Translations under genes and position numbers: made by a program
Shown here: positions 1 through 5,136 of the stretch, in pieces
How positions within the stretch are numbered: position 1 is the stretch's first letter
Layout of the letters: the number at the start of each line of letters is the position of its first letter
The notes under the pieces: model-generated
Seen by the model: the letters and a program-made list of their open reading frames with translations, nothing else
What the model was told of the DNA's origin: nothing
The model's database searches: none
Assembly (NCBI GenBank): GCA_025360565.1
Contig: JANYBY010000043.1
Coordinates: 1 to 5,319 of the forward strand
DNA length: 5,319 nt
From: Bacteroidota bacterium
GTDB lineage: Bacteria; Bacteroidota; Bacteroidia; B-17B0; Aurantibacillaceae
Direction of reading: 5' to 3'

Positions 1-357
1 TTCAACCTCAACATTAGGACCGCGAAAAAAATAATTGTAAACGGTATAGGCCGAATATTCGTCGTACGAGCCGAACAACATGCTTTTAAAAATATTTTGT
101 TTTTCGAAAACCTCGTTTTTTCTTACCAATAAAAATTTTGCCGAAAACCCTGGCTCCTTAATGTGCAATTCGGGTTTTTGATCATTGGCGTAAGGCGTTT
201 TGTCGGGCGTAATTAAATATCCTAAAACTGAAATGAGGCAAGAAATGCCGATTATGATAAGTCCGAGCATTGAGAGTTTACTGCGCTTAAATCTCCGCCA
301 GGTTTGTTGACTTAATGATTCGGACTCAAAGTCGATGCTTTTCTTTTTAAAAAACAT
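1..357 (-). CDS. OppC/DppC-like ABC transporter permease, N-terminal part (cut by window edge)
   Basis: The reading frame opens at an ATG at 357 and stays open for 119 codons to base 1, so only the N-terminus is present. A short cytoplasmic leader is followed by Trp20-Arg-Arg-Phe-Lys-Arg-Ser-Lys-Leu-Ser-Met30. This is the WRRFxRxKLxMxGL signature that precedes the first membrane span of OppC/DppC-type peptide or nickel importer permeases. One hydrophobic segment follows (about 29-49), then Thr-Pro-Asp-Lys-Thr-Pro, the start of a soluble extracytoplasmic stretch. In the Bacteroidetes branch of this family that loop is much enlarged, which fits residues 50-119 being hydrophilic. The conserved permease core and EAA loop lie outside the window. 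The ATG is six bases beyond the stop of the upstream glycosyltransferase, so it is probably co-transcribed with it. The substrate is unknown; the family usually carries oligopeptides. Confidence 0.8.
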   Translation of the reverse strand, partial: MFFKKKSIDFESESLSQQTWRRFKRSKLSMLGLIIIGISCLISVLGYLITPDKTPYANDQKPELHIKEPGFSAKFLLVRKNEVFEKQNIFKSMLFGSYDEYSAYTVYNYFFRGPNVEVE

Positions 358-363
358 AAAAGG

Positions 364-1476
364 TTATTTCCATTTTGGCTTTATAAAAACTGCGGAAATT
401 GCAATGATACATGAATAAATGGGATAAATGAGCCCAATGGGTAAAATGTACCAAACAATAGCTTTATTTTTTATAAAACGTGAAGCTAAAAATAGTAACA
501 AAATGTCAATTAAAAGCTTAAAAACTACAAAAATTAAGCTTAACCCGCCATTTTGGGGGACTAAAAAACCGTAAAACCAGCAAAAAAGCCATGCCATGTT
601 TACTATAAAGCTTAAAACCGCTAAAGCTAAATTTAATTTATTATTATTTACTTTAAACTTGCCGGCCCAGCGTATTTTTTGCGAAAGCAATTGCGTAAAC
701 GAAAAACAAGGATAAGTTGAAACGATGGCATCGGAACATTTAAGATAATCTATCTTTACCCCCTGAATTTTTTTTACGTCCTCTAAAAATAAAATATCAT
801 CGCCCGAATTAATATGAAGATGATTTTGATATCCTTTTGTTTTTTCGAAAAGAGTTTTTGTAAAAATTAAATTGGCCCCATTGCATAAGAATGGTTTTTT
901 ATAGAATGCGCTTCCGGCATTTAAAACGGCGAGTACATTATTTTCAATAGCCTGCATGGCCCATAATGAACCCGAATTATCTGAAATGGAGAGAGGGCCA
1001 ATGATGAGGTCTGATCTTTTTTGCCGGTAAAAATCCGAAATGCTTTTTAACCAAGAATACGATCTTGTATAAGTATCGGCATCGCGTAATACAATTAAGT
1101 TGTGTTGCACAAATTGCATAGCGTAACTGATACTTTCTTTTTTACCCTTTTGCGTTTGATTAGAGATGATCTTAAAATTAATTTCCGAATTCTTTAAGGC
1201 AGCCCCGGCTTGCAACACAGTATTATCGGTACTTGCATCGTTTATAACAATTATTTGAATTTTTGCGTGATCATAATCCTGCTCAACAATTGTTTTTAAA
1301 CAGCGGGCGATCGTTTTTTCTTCATTGCGCGCGCAAATGATAATACTTAATGAAACCTCTTTTATCTCATTATTCACAAAAAATAATTCAGTTTTTACAT
1401 AACCATTGGCAAGCCACACCAAAACGCACGCGTAAATGAAAAGGATAAATAATAAACTATAAAAAACCCAGATCAT
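364..1476 (-). CDS. Membrane-anchored family 2 glycosyltransferase
   Basis: The 370-residue protein has an N-terminal anchor (about 2-22), a cytoplasmic GT-A catalytic domain (about 40-275) and three C-terminal membrane spans (about 283-303, 312-332, 337-360). Family 2 motifs are visible in order: Ala-Arg-Asn-Glu-Glu (49-53), Asn-Asp80-Ala-Ser for nucleotide binding, Asp132-Ala-Asp134 as the metal-binding DxD, Asn-Gly-Ala-Asn (199-202), Gly-Asp-Asp (225-227) in the place of the catalytic acid, and Gln266-Lys-Ile-Arg269-Trp270 as the QxxRW motif. The last motif and the terminal spans are typical of the hyaluronan synthase/cellulose synthase-like and ceramide glucosyltransferase-like branches, which act at the cytoplasmic membrane with UDP-sugars. 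Its ATG overlaps the TGA of the preceding flippase-like gene (ATGA), implying translational coupling. The acceptor and sugar cannot be named. A lipid-linked or exported glycan is inferred from the membrane topology and the partner gene. Confidence 0.88.
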   Translation of the reverse strand: MIWVFYSLLFILFIYACVLVWLANGYVKTELFFVNNEIKEVSLSIIICARNEEKTIARCLKTIVEQDYDHAKIQIIVINDASTDNTVLQAGAALKNSEINFKIISNQTQKGKKESISYAMQFVQHNLIVLRDADTYTRSYSWLKSISDFYRQKRSDLIIGPLSISDNSGSLWAMQAIENNVLAVLNAGSAFYKKPFLCNGANLIFTKTLFEKTKGYQNHLHINSGDDILFLEDVKKIQGVKIDYLKCSDAIVSTYPCFSFTQLLSQKIRWAGKFKVNNNKLNLALAVLSFIVNMAWLFCWFYGFLVPQNGGLSLIFVVFKLLIDILLLFLASRFIKNKAIVWYILPIGLIYPIYSCIIAISAVFIKPKWK

Positions 1477-2462
1477 TTTTTTGAATTGTGGGAATTAAAA
1501 TCAAATTTTTGTTGTAGCAAAATAAAGTAACCGTAAATACTAGGAATAATTATGTTAATAAGCCAGATTGAAACCGAGGCCAGCGCAATGGCAGTATTTG
1601 AAATGCCGGTGTCTTTAAAAACCACCAAAGCCACAGCCGCTCTGATAGCGGGTTCAATTATGCTTATCATAGGAATAGTGGTAGTAATTAAAAAATACAG
1701 CGCAACAGATAAAACGATAGAAAGTGTAATGCCGGCATTATAAAATAAACCGATCAATAAGATCATTTGAATAGAAAAAACAATGTAACGCAAAACCGAA
1801 AAAGCAAACAACTGAATTAATTGCCGAGCGGTAAATTGATACTCGAATGCGACAGCCGCAACATCAGAATTATTTTGGCTTTTATAGATCTTGCGCGAAA
1901 CATACTGCAGCACTTTATTTATTTTTAAAAGACTGAGTACAAAAATAATAATAACCAAACAAGCTACCGACCCCGTTGCATATGCGATCCATATATATTT
2001 TTCTCCGAAACTATTTAATTTAAATGCTAGGGCTACAAAACCTATTAAATACGTAACACACAATTGAAACATGCCGTTCACAAAATGCAACACAGTTATT
2101 TTAGAACGATTGCCCGGATCGAAAAAAATAATTTTTGCTAAAAATTCGGTCGCGCGCCCCGGCGCTAAATTACCAAGGCAAATACCCGCGTAAACCGATC
2201 TTTGAGCCGTAAAAAAACTTATAGGTTGAATGGGCGCCGTAATTATTTTCCATTTGTAGGATTCTATTCCCCAATTAACAGGAATTAAAATGAGGCAAAT
2301 ACCAAAAAAAACCAGACCGGAGCCTGAAAATACATTTTCATAAAGTAATTGAAGATTATCGGCTGTAAAATCGCTTTTTAATCGGAAATAAACGATGGCG
2401 AAACAGGCAATACCAATTAAAAGTTTTAAAACAATTGAAATTATTTTCTTTCGTGTATTCAA
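1473..2462 (-). CDS. Flippase-like integral membrane protein, LPG-synthase-TM (UPF0104) family
   Basis: The 329-residue protein is strongly hydrophobic, with about seven to eight spans (for example 7-26, 48-62, 85-100, 128-147, 157-178, 215-240, 246-266, 295-316). It carries landmarks of the lysylphosphatidylglycerol-synthetase transmembrane family (Pfam PF03706): Trp64-Gly-Ile-Glu...Lys-Trp71, Asn98-Leu-Ala-Pro-Gly-Arg-Ala-Thr-Glu106 (the family's xPxRxGE region), and Glu270-Pro-Ala-Ile-Arg near the C-terminus. There is no soluble aminoacyl-transfer domain, so it is not an LPG synthase; stand-alone members are viewed as lipid or lipid-linked sugar translocases and often sit beside glycosyltransferases. 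Here the stop codon overlaps the start of one. The start is TTG at 2462: the in-frame codons before it are CAT, CCA and then TAA (2469-2471), so no upstream ATG exists, and Asn-Thr-Arg-Lys-Lys before the first span is a natural N-terminus. Family assignment is firm; the cargo is inferred. Confidence 0.82.
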   Translation of the reverse strand: MNTRKKIISIVLKLLIGIACFAIVYFRLKSDFTADNLQLLYENVFSGSGLVFFGICLILIPVNWGIESYKWKIITAPIQPISFFTAQRSVYAGICLGNLAPGRATEFLAKIIFFDPGNRSKITVLHFVNGMFQLCVTYLIGFVALAFKLNSFGEKYIWIAYATGSVACLVIIIFVLSLLKINKVLQYVSRKIYKSQNNSDVAAVAFEYQFTARQLIQLFAFSVLRYIVFSIQMILLIGLFYNAGITLSIVLSVALYFLITTTIPMISIIEPAIRAAVALVVFKDTGISNTAIALASVSIWLINIIIPSIYGYFILLQQKFDFNSHNSKK

Positions 2463-2555
2463 ATGTGGTTAAATTTACATTTTATACCGATACGGGATCT
2501 GTAATAGTCCAATAAATTGTACTATAACAGCTACTCTATCGGCATTATTTATAAA

Positions 2556-3113
2556 ATGGCACAAAACGACAGAATTATTTTAGGAATTGACCCCGGCACT
2601 ATAGTTATGGGCTATGGCCTAATTCACATACAAAATAATGTTGTTAAACCCCTGAGCATTGGCGTAATTAAATTAGATAAACTTGATGACCATGCTTTAC
2701 GCCTGCAAAAAATATTTGAGCGCACCCTCGCCATTATCGAAGAATACAAACCTGATGAACTGGCTATTGAAGCGCAATTTTTTGGTAAAAATGTACAGTC
2801 CATGTTAAAACTCGGCAGGGCGCAGGGTGTTGCTATTGCGGCAGCACTCAGTAAAAAAATTCCGATAACGGAATACTCCCCAAAAAAAATAAAAATGAGT
2901 ATTACAGGGAACGGTAACGCCAGTAAAGAACAAGTTGCCGCCATGCTGATACAAATTTTAGGAATTAAAAAAGACGATAAATATTTAGATGCCACTGATG
3001 CATTAGGCGCAGCACTTTGTCATTATTACCAGAATAAAAAAACGGACTCTGCTAAAAAATCGTACACCGGCTGGAAAGCTTTTTTAACGGACAATCCGAA
3101 ACGGAAAGTTTAA
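2556..3113 (+). CDS. ruvC: Crossover junction endodeoxyribonuclease RuvC
   Basis: The 185-residue protein is a Holliday junction resolvase, which cuts four-way DNA junctions symmetrically, working with the RuvAB branch-migration complex in recombinational repair. All four metal-binding acids of the RNase H-like fold are present: Asp12 in Leu-Gly-Ile-Asp-Pro-Gly-Thr, Glu72 in Ala-Ile-Glu-Ala-Gln-Phe-Phe-Gly-Lys-Asn, and Asp145 and Asp148 in Asp-Ala-Thr-Asp-Ala-Leu. Phe75, three residues after Glu72, matches the aromatic residue (E. coli Phe69) that helps junction DNA opening. Length is normal. The ATG at 2556 is preferred over an in-frame TTG at 2517, because homologues begin a few residues before the first strand and the extra 13 residues would serve no domain. 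The gene is divergent from the flippase/glycosyltransferase operon and converges on paaD, with a palindromic repeat starting seven bases after its stop. Confidence 0.97.
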   Translation: MAQNDRIILGIDPGTIVMGYGLIHIQNNVVKPLSIGVIKLDKLDDHALRLQKIFERTLAIIEEYKPDELAIEAQFFGKNVQSMLKLGRAQGVAIAAALSKKIPITEYSPKKIKMSITGNGNASKEQVAAMLIQILGIKKDDKYLDATDALGAALCHYYQNKKTDSAKKSYTGWKAFLTDNPKRKV

Positions 3114-3119
3114 AATTTA

Positions 3120-3251
3120 AACCACGGAGACGCTAAGAACCCTGAGAAACACGGAGTCTTTTTATTAGCCGCAGACATTTAGTTAGATAAAAGAAAATTT
3201 GGTGTAAGAATTTTCTCTAAGAGTCTCTGTGTCCTCCGTGTCTCCGTGGTT
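3120..3251. repeat. Palindromic intergenic repeat, ACCACGGAG type, copy 1
   Basis: The outer arms are a perfect 12-base inverted repeat: AACCACGGAGAC at 3120-3131 and GTCTCCGTGGTT at 3240-3251. Further inward lie degenerate GGAGTC / GAGTCTCTGTGTCCTCCG tracts. A central hairpin pairs AGAAAATT (3192-3199) with AATTTTCT (3209-3216) around a nine-base loop. The arms are clearly GC-richer than the surroundings. From general knowledge, repeats reading ACCACGGAG...CTCCGTGGT are scattered through intergenic regions of many Bacteroidota and other environmental bacteria. The element fills the gap between the convergent ruvC and paaD genes, and its last bases form most of the paaD stop codon (3250-3252). 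A transcript from either side would fold into a long stem, so it could end or protect both mRNAs. That role is inferred. Confidence 0.85.
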
Positions 3252-3738
3252 AGATACACTTAAAATAATCAAACGCCTCTAAACAATCTAAACACTTGTA
3301 CAATGCTTTACAAGCTGTACTTCCGAACTGTGAGACCATTTGTGTGTTTTTACTTTTGCATCGTGGGCAGGTAATTGCCTTATGTTTACCCGTTAAAAAA
3401 GATTTGTCTGTTGTACTTTCTTCGGGCGGAGCAATGCCATATTTTTGCAATTTTAATTTTGCTTCGGTACTAAGCCAATCGGTTGTCCATGGCGGACTAT
3501 AAACCATTTTAATATTTATGTTTTGAAATCCTTGCTCACTCAATTTTTTTCTTACGTCATCCTCCATTTGTTTCATGGCGGGGCAGCCGCTATAAGTTGG
3601 TGTAATAGTTACCTCAATATTTTTTTCGTCTATTATATTTACATTCCTAACAACGCCCAATTCCACAATTGTAATTACCGGAATTTCGGGATCGGGAATT
3701 TCTGAGAGAATTGAAAAAATATTTTCTTTAGTAAGCAT
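3250..3738 (-). CDS. paaD: Phenylacetyl-CoA epoxidase maturation subunit PaaD (DUF59 plus zinc ribbon)
   Basis: The 162-residue protein is full length for the family. The N-terminal DUF59/MIP18-like domain (about 4-90) shows Asp16-Pro-Glu-Ile-Pro-Val, Leu-Gly (27-28), Thr46-Pro-Thr-Tyr-Ser-Gly-Cys52-Pro-Ala-Met with the conserved cysteine, and Ser81-Pro-Pro-Trp-Thr-Thr-Asp-Trp88. The C-terminal zinc-ribbon part has Cys124-Pro-Arg-Cys127, Ser-Gln-Phe-Gly-Ser-Thr-Ala-Cys143-Lys-Ala-Leu, Cys149-x2-Cys152 and Phe-Lys-Cys161. This arrangement is specific to PaaD rather than to general DUF59 proteins such as SufT. PaaD is needed for an active PaaABCE epoxidase of the aerobic-hybrid phenylacetate pathway, probably by helping iron-sulfur or metal centre assembly. 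No other paa gene is adjacent here, which is unusual. The gene is flanked on both sides by palindromic repeats: its TAA is supplied by one, and its ATG lies eight bases from the other. The start is the ATG at 3738. Confidence 0.92.
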   Translation of the reverse strand: MLTKENIFSILSEIPDPEIPVITIVELGVVRNVNIIDEKNIEVTITPTYSGCPAMKQMEDDVRKKLSEQGFQNINIKMVYSPPWTTDWLSTEAKLKLQKYGIAPPEESTTDKSFLTGKHKAITCPRCKSKNTQMVSQFGSTACKALYKCLDCLEAFDYFKCI

Positions 3739-3746
3739 TGTTTTTT

Positions 3747-3838
3747 AACACGGAGAAAGGGAGACACAAAGTTAAGAGATTTTTTATCTCCTTTCCTTGC
3801 AAAAAACTCCGCGGCTCCAAACTCTGTGTCTCTGCGTT
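3747..3838. repeat. Palindromic intergenic repeat, ACCACGGAG type, degenerate copy 2
   Basis: This is a second, more decayed member of the family at 3120-3251. The left arm begins AACACGGAGA (3747-3756) and runs into GGGAGACACAAAG. The right arm reads CTCTGTGTCTCTGCGTT and ends at 3838. The outer ten bases pair at eight positions. A small inner hairpin pairs GAGAT (3776-3780) with ATCTC (3786-3790) around five T bases. The element occupies nearly the whole 102-base gap between the small membrane-protein gene and paaD, so any paaD promoter or leader either lies inside it or is read through it. No transposase or integrase is in the window. Movement, if any, would be supplied in trans. Confidence 0.7.
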
Positions 3839-3840
3839 CA

Positions 3841-3948
3841 TTATAAAATAAAAATGGCTGCAAAGATCATTATGACAATAATAACAAGGTATTGCCAAAT
3901 ATCGACAAAATAAGGAGAGAGTTTTTTCCAATTTTCTTTTAGAGGCAT
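3841..3948 (-). CDS. 35-residue single-span membrane protein, translationally coupled
   Basis: The gene encodes 35 residues. A polar, mildly basic N-terminus starts MPLKENWKKLSPYFVDIWQ and is followed by an uninterrupted hydrophobic stretch (about 20-35: Tyr, Leu, Val, Ile, Met, Phe, Ala only) that ends the protein. This is the look of a small inner-membrane protein with one span. The ATG overlaps the TAA of the upstream exported-protein gene as TAATG, a classic re-initiation junction, which is the main argument that it is translated. The two tryptophans and the well-formed span also argue against chance. The stop codon TAA (3841-3843) sits just at the border of palindromic repeat copy 2. I do not recognise a family. 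It could anchor, regulate or assist export of the upstream proteins, but nothing in the sequence shows which. Confidence 0.68.
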   Translation of the reverse strand: MPLKENWKKLSPYFVDIWQYLVIIVIMIFAAIFIL

Positions 3949-4316
3949 TATTCAATTTTAATGGCATAACGCGGCTTATGCGCATCAGGACACGAAGATA
4001 TAATTTGTATATAAATTTTCATGGTATTTTTTGTATCCATTTGCTCTTGAAAATTATCACTTCCCTTAAATTCGCCGTTGTAAAATTCCCCTTTTCGGCC
4101 CGAACATAAAAAAGCACAGCTGTCAATTCTACAATCCACGGGCATTCCGGGAATAATATCTTTAACAATTTTAGCTTTCAGTAACGTTTCTCGAGGCACT
4201 TTTATCTCTTCATAAACCCTTACTTGCGAAACAATGCCTTTAGTGGAATCTGCTCCGGATTGGCTCAAAAAAACCGCTGAAAGCACACAAAAGAATATGA
4301 GGAATTGATATTTCAA
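3948..4316 (-). CDS. Exported GldM-C-terminal-like small protein (paralogue 4 of array)
   Basis: The 122-residue protein has an N-terminal signal sequence (hydrophobic about 3-18, likely cleavage near 20-24) and a soluble domain. Visible pattern: Ile-Lys-Val-Pro (38-41)...Leu45, Val-Lys-Asp-Ile-Ile (51-55), Asp61-Cys62-Arg-Ile-Asp-Ser-Cys67, Cys71, and a C-terminal strand Lys-Ile-Tyr-Ile-Gln-Ile-Ile-Ser-Ser-Cys109-Pro-Asp...Arg-Tyr-Ala-Ile-Lys-Ile. The last part parallels the GldM C-terminal motif (xxYFDxIxAxGPDGxxRxLxxIxFxI), with Cys in place of the first Gly. It aligns over its length with the genes at 4440-4799 and 4792-5136. The start is TTG at 4316: in frame upstream there is only a TAA nine codons before it and no ATG. 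Function is unknown; a periplasmic or surface role is inferred from the signal peptide. Its TAA overlaps the ATG of the small membrane protein downstream. Confidence 0.72.
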   Translation of the reverse strand: MKYQFLIFFCVLSAVFLSQSGADSTKGIVSQVRVYEEIKVPRETLLKAKIVKDIIPGMPVDCRIDSCAFLCSGRKGEFYNGEFKGSDNFQEQMDTKNTMKIYIQIISSCPDAHKPRYAIKIE

Positions 4317-4439
4317 CTGTAAGATTTTAGGGGTCTTCGTATGTGTTTACGGGCTACTTTTAATAAGGTTTCAAAACCGGAGGGAATGTTATGCACTTTT
4401 TTGGTATAAAAAAGCGCCCGATTGGAAGCAAAATTCCGA
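4317..4439 (-). other. 123-base spacer in the array, with a startless open frame
   Basis: This is the only long gap inside the paralogue array. On the minus strand one frame is open for 44 codons from just after a TAA at 4448-4450 to a TGA at 4313-4315. It contains no ATG or TTG, and its only bacterial start is a GTG about two fifths of the way in. The encoded stretch is basic and includes Ile-Pro-Ser-Gly-Phe-Glu-Thr-Leu-Leu-Lys-Val-Ala-Arg-Lys. Its TGA overlaps the TTG start of the next gene (TTGA). It may be a remnant of a longer gene or chance. I see no clear terminator or promoter here. Confidence 0.35.
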
Positions 4440-4799
4440 CTATTCGGTTACCACAAAACTGTATTCCTTTTTTAGTTTAGCGCTGCAAGGCGCTTTAAAA
4501 TTGCTAATATAAAAGCGATTATTAATTTTTAAAGTTGCCAATACATTTTTTGTGATGGCGTTAAAGTCGTCGCTGTTATTTGTAACTGTGGCAATGCCAT
4601 CTTTGGTATTTGCCGAACATTCAAATGAACCAATTAAACAATCGGCCGGAATATCGCTTATAATTTCTTTAACTGTAATTAAGGCTGCGAGTTTTGCTTT
4701 GGATATTTTAACCTCATTGGCAACGGTTTTATTTTGGGCATTGCTGTTGAATGTTATAAAAATTAAAATTATTTTTAAAGCTGTTTTCAAATTATTCAT
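4440..4799 (-). CDS. Exported GldM-C-terminal-like small protein (paralogue 3 of array)
   Basis: The 119-residue protein starts with a signal peptide (hydrophobic about 7-18, then Asn-Ser-Asn-Ala21-Gln-Asn, with cleavage after Ala21 or Gln22 likely). The mature part reads Val-Lys-Ile-Ser-Lys-Ala-Lys-Leu (30-37), Val-Lys-Glu-Ile-Ile (43-47), Ala-Asp-Cys54-Leu-Ile-Gly-Ser-Phe-Glu-Cys61, a polar loop rich in Asn, Thr and Asp, a helix-like segment (about 79-92), then Arg-Phe-Tyr-Ile-Ser-Asn-Phe-Lys-Ala-Pro-Cys105 and a final strand Tyr-Ser-Phe-Val-Val. Of the set this member looks most like a GldM domain: Ile-Ser-Lys-Ala-x-Leu...Ile-x-Ser-Phe matches the start of the GldM C-terminal repeats as I know them. 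The similarity is by eye and remote. The ATG lies inside the end of the upstream gene, giving an eight-base overlap. Three cysteines suggest a disulfide outside the cytoplasm. Confidence 0.75.
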   Translation of the reverse strand: MNNLKTALKIILIFITFNSNAQNKTVANEVKISKAKLAALITVKEIISDIPADCLIGSFECSANTKDGIATVTNNSDDFNAITKNVLATLKINNRFYISNFKAPCSAKLKKEYSFVVTE

Positions 4800-5136
4800 T
4801 TAGCGTAATAACAATAGATCTTGTTTTAATTTTTTCGGAACACTTGTATTTCATGTCTATATAAAGTTTGCTGCCTTTGTCAATTTGTTTAAGCGCATTT
4901 TTTAGAGTTTCATTTATATTTTCACTACTACCCGCAGAATGAACAAGCTTGCCTCTTACTTTATAAATAAGACTACAAGACTTTGCGTCGCATCCCGAGA
5001 GAGGTGCAATTATTTCTTCCGTCTTTGTCATTTTTTTAAGCTTTGAGTTTGAAATAGTAATTGTTTCGCTGGTCGTTGCTTGAGAATAACAATTCACGGA
5101 AATAAACAACAACATTATATTTAGGAGATTTTTCAT
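4792..5136 (-). CDS. Exported GldM-C-terminal-like small protein (paralogue 2 of array)
   Basis: The 114-residue protein has a signal peptide with Cys16-Tyr-Ser-Gln-Ala20 at the likely cleavage site. Asn precedes Cys16, so a lipobox is poor and signal peptidase I is favoured over lipoprotein processing. The mature domain shows Ile-Thr-Ile-Ser-Asn-Ser-Lys-Leu (26-33), Thr-Glu-Glu-Ile-Ile (39-43), Cys49-x4-Cys54, a polar linker with Ser-Ala-Gly-Ser-Ser, a helix (about 73-85), then Lys87-Gly-Ser-Lys-Leu-Tyr-Ile-Asp-Met-Lys-Tyr-Lys-Cys99 and a closing strand Arg-Ser-Ile-Val-Ile-Thr-Leu. The Lys-Gly-x-x-Leu-Tyr-Ile-Asp segment is close to the GldM C-terminal pattern KxGxxxYFDxI. The Cys-x4-Cys spacing is shared with the paralogue at 3948-4316. 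The ATG follows the TAA of the upstream gene with no base between, so re-initiation is likely. Function is unknown. Confidence 0.76.
   Translation of the reverse strand: MKNLLNIMLLFISVNCYSQATTSETITISNSKLKKMTKTEEIIAPLSGCDAKSCSLIYKVRGKLVHSAGSSENINETLKNALKQIDKGSKLYIDMKYKCSEKIKTRSIVITLNE

Noticed and set aside
1552..1743. A 63-residue plus-strand hydrophobic frame
   Set aside because: It is the antisense shadow of the hydrophobic flippase-like gene, and antisense of membrane-span codons often reads as hydrophobic.
2517..2555. A 13-residue N-terminal extension of RuvC from a TTG at 2517
   Set aside because: The ATG at 2556 gives the normal RuvC N-terminus; the extension would reach into the divergent promoter region and adds no known domain.
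2463..2555. Possible Bacteroidetes-type promoters (TTTG / TAnnTTTG) between the divergent genes
   Set aside because: The region must hold promoters for both directions, but I found no convincing pair of boxes with the right spacing and would be guessing at positions.
2624..2995. A 123-residue minus-strand frame inside ruvC
   Set aside because: It is fully antisense to a gene with all its catalytic residues intact and shows no family features.
3120..3251. The spaced inverted repeats as a CRISPR array
   Set aside because: There is one palindrome, not several direct repeats with regular unique spacers, and no cas gene is nearby.
3728..3985. An 85-residue minus-strand frame running through repeat copy 2, and a 62-residue one at 3675-3863
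   Set aside because: Both cross the palindromic repeat and overlap paaD or the small membrane-protein gene in other frames; proteins read from this repeat family are typical spurious calls.
4552..4803. An 83-residue plus-strand frame with signal-like and hydrophobic parts
   Set aside because: It is antisense to the exported paralogue at 4440-4799, whose alignment with its neighbours supports the minus strand.
5082..5136. Lipoprotein signal at Cys16 of the 4792-5136 protein
   Set aside because: The residue before the cysteine is Asn and the lipobox is poor; Tyr-Ser-Gln-Ala at 17-20 is a better signal peptidase I site.
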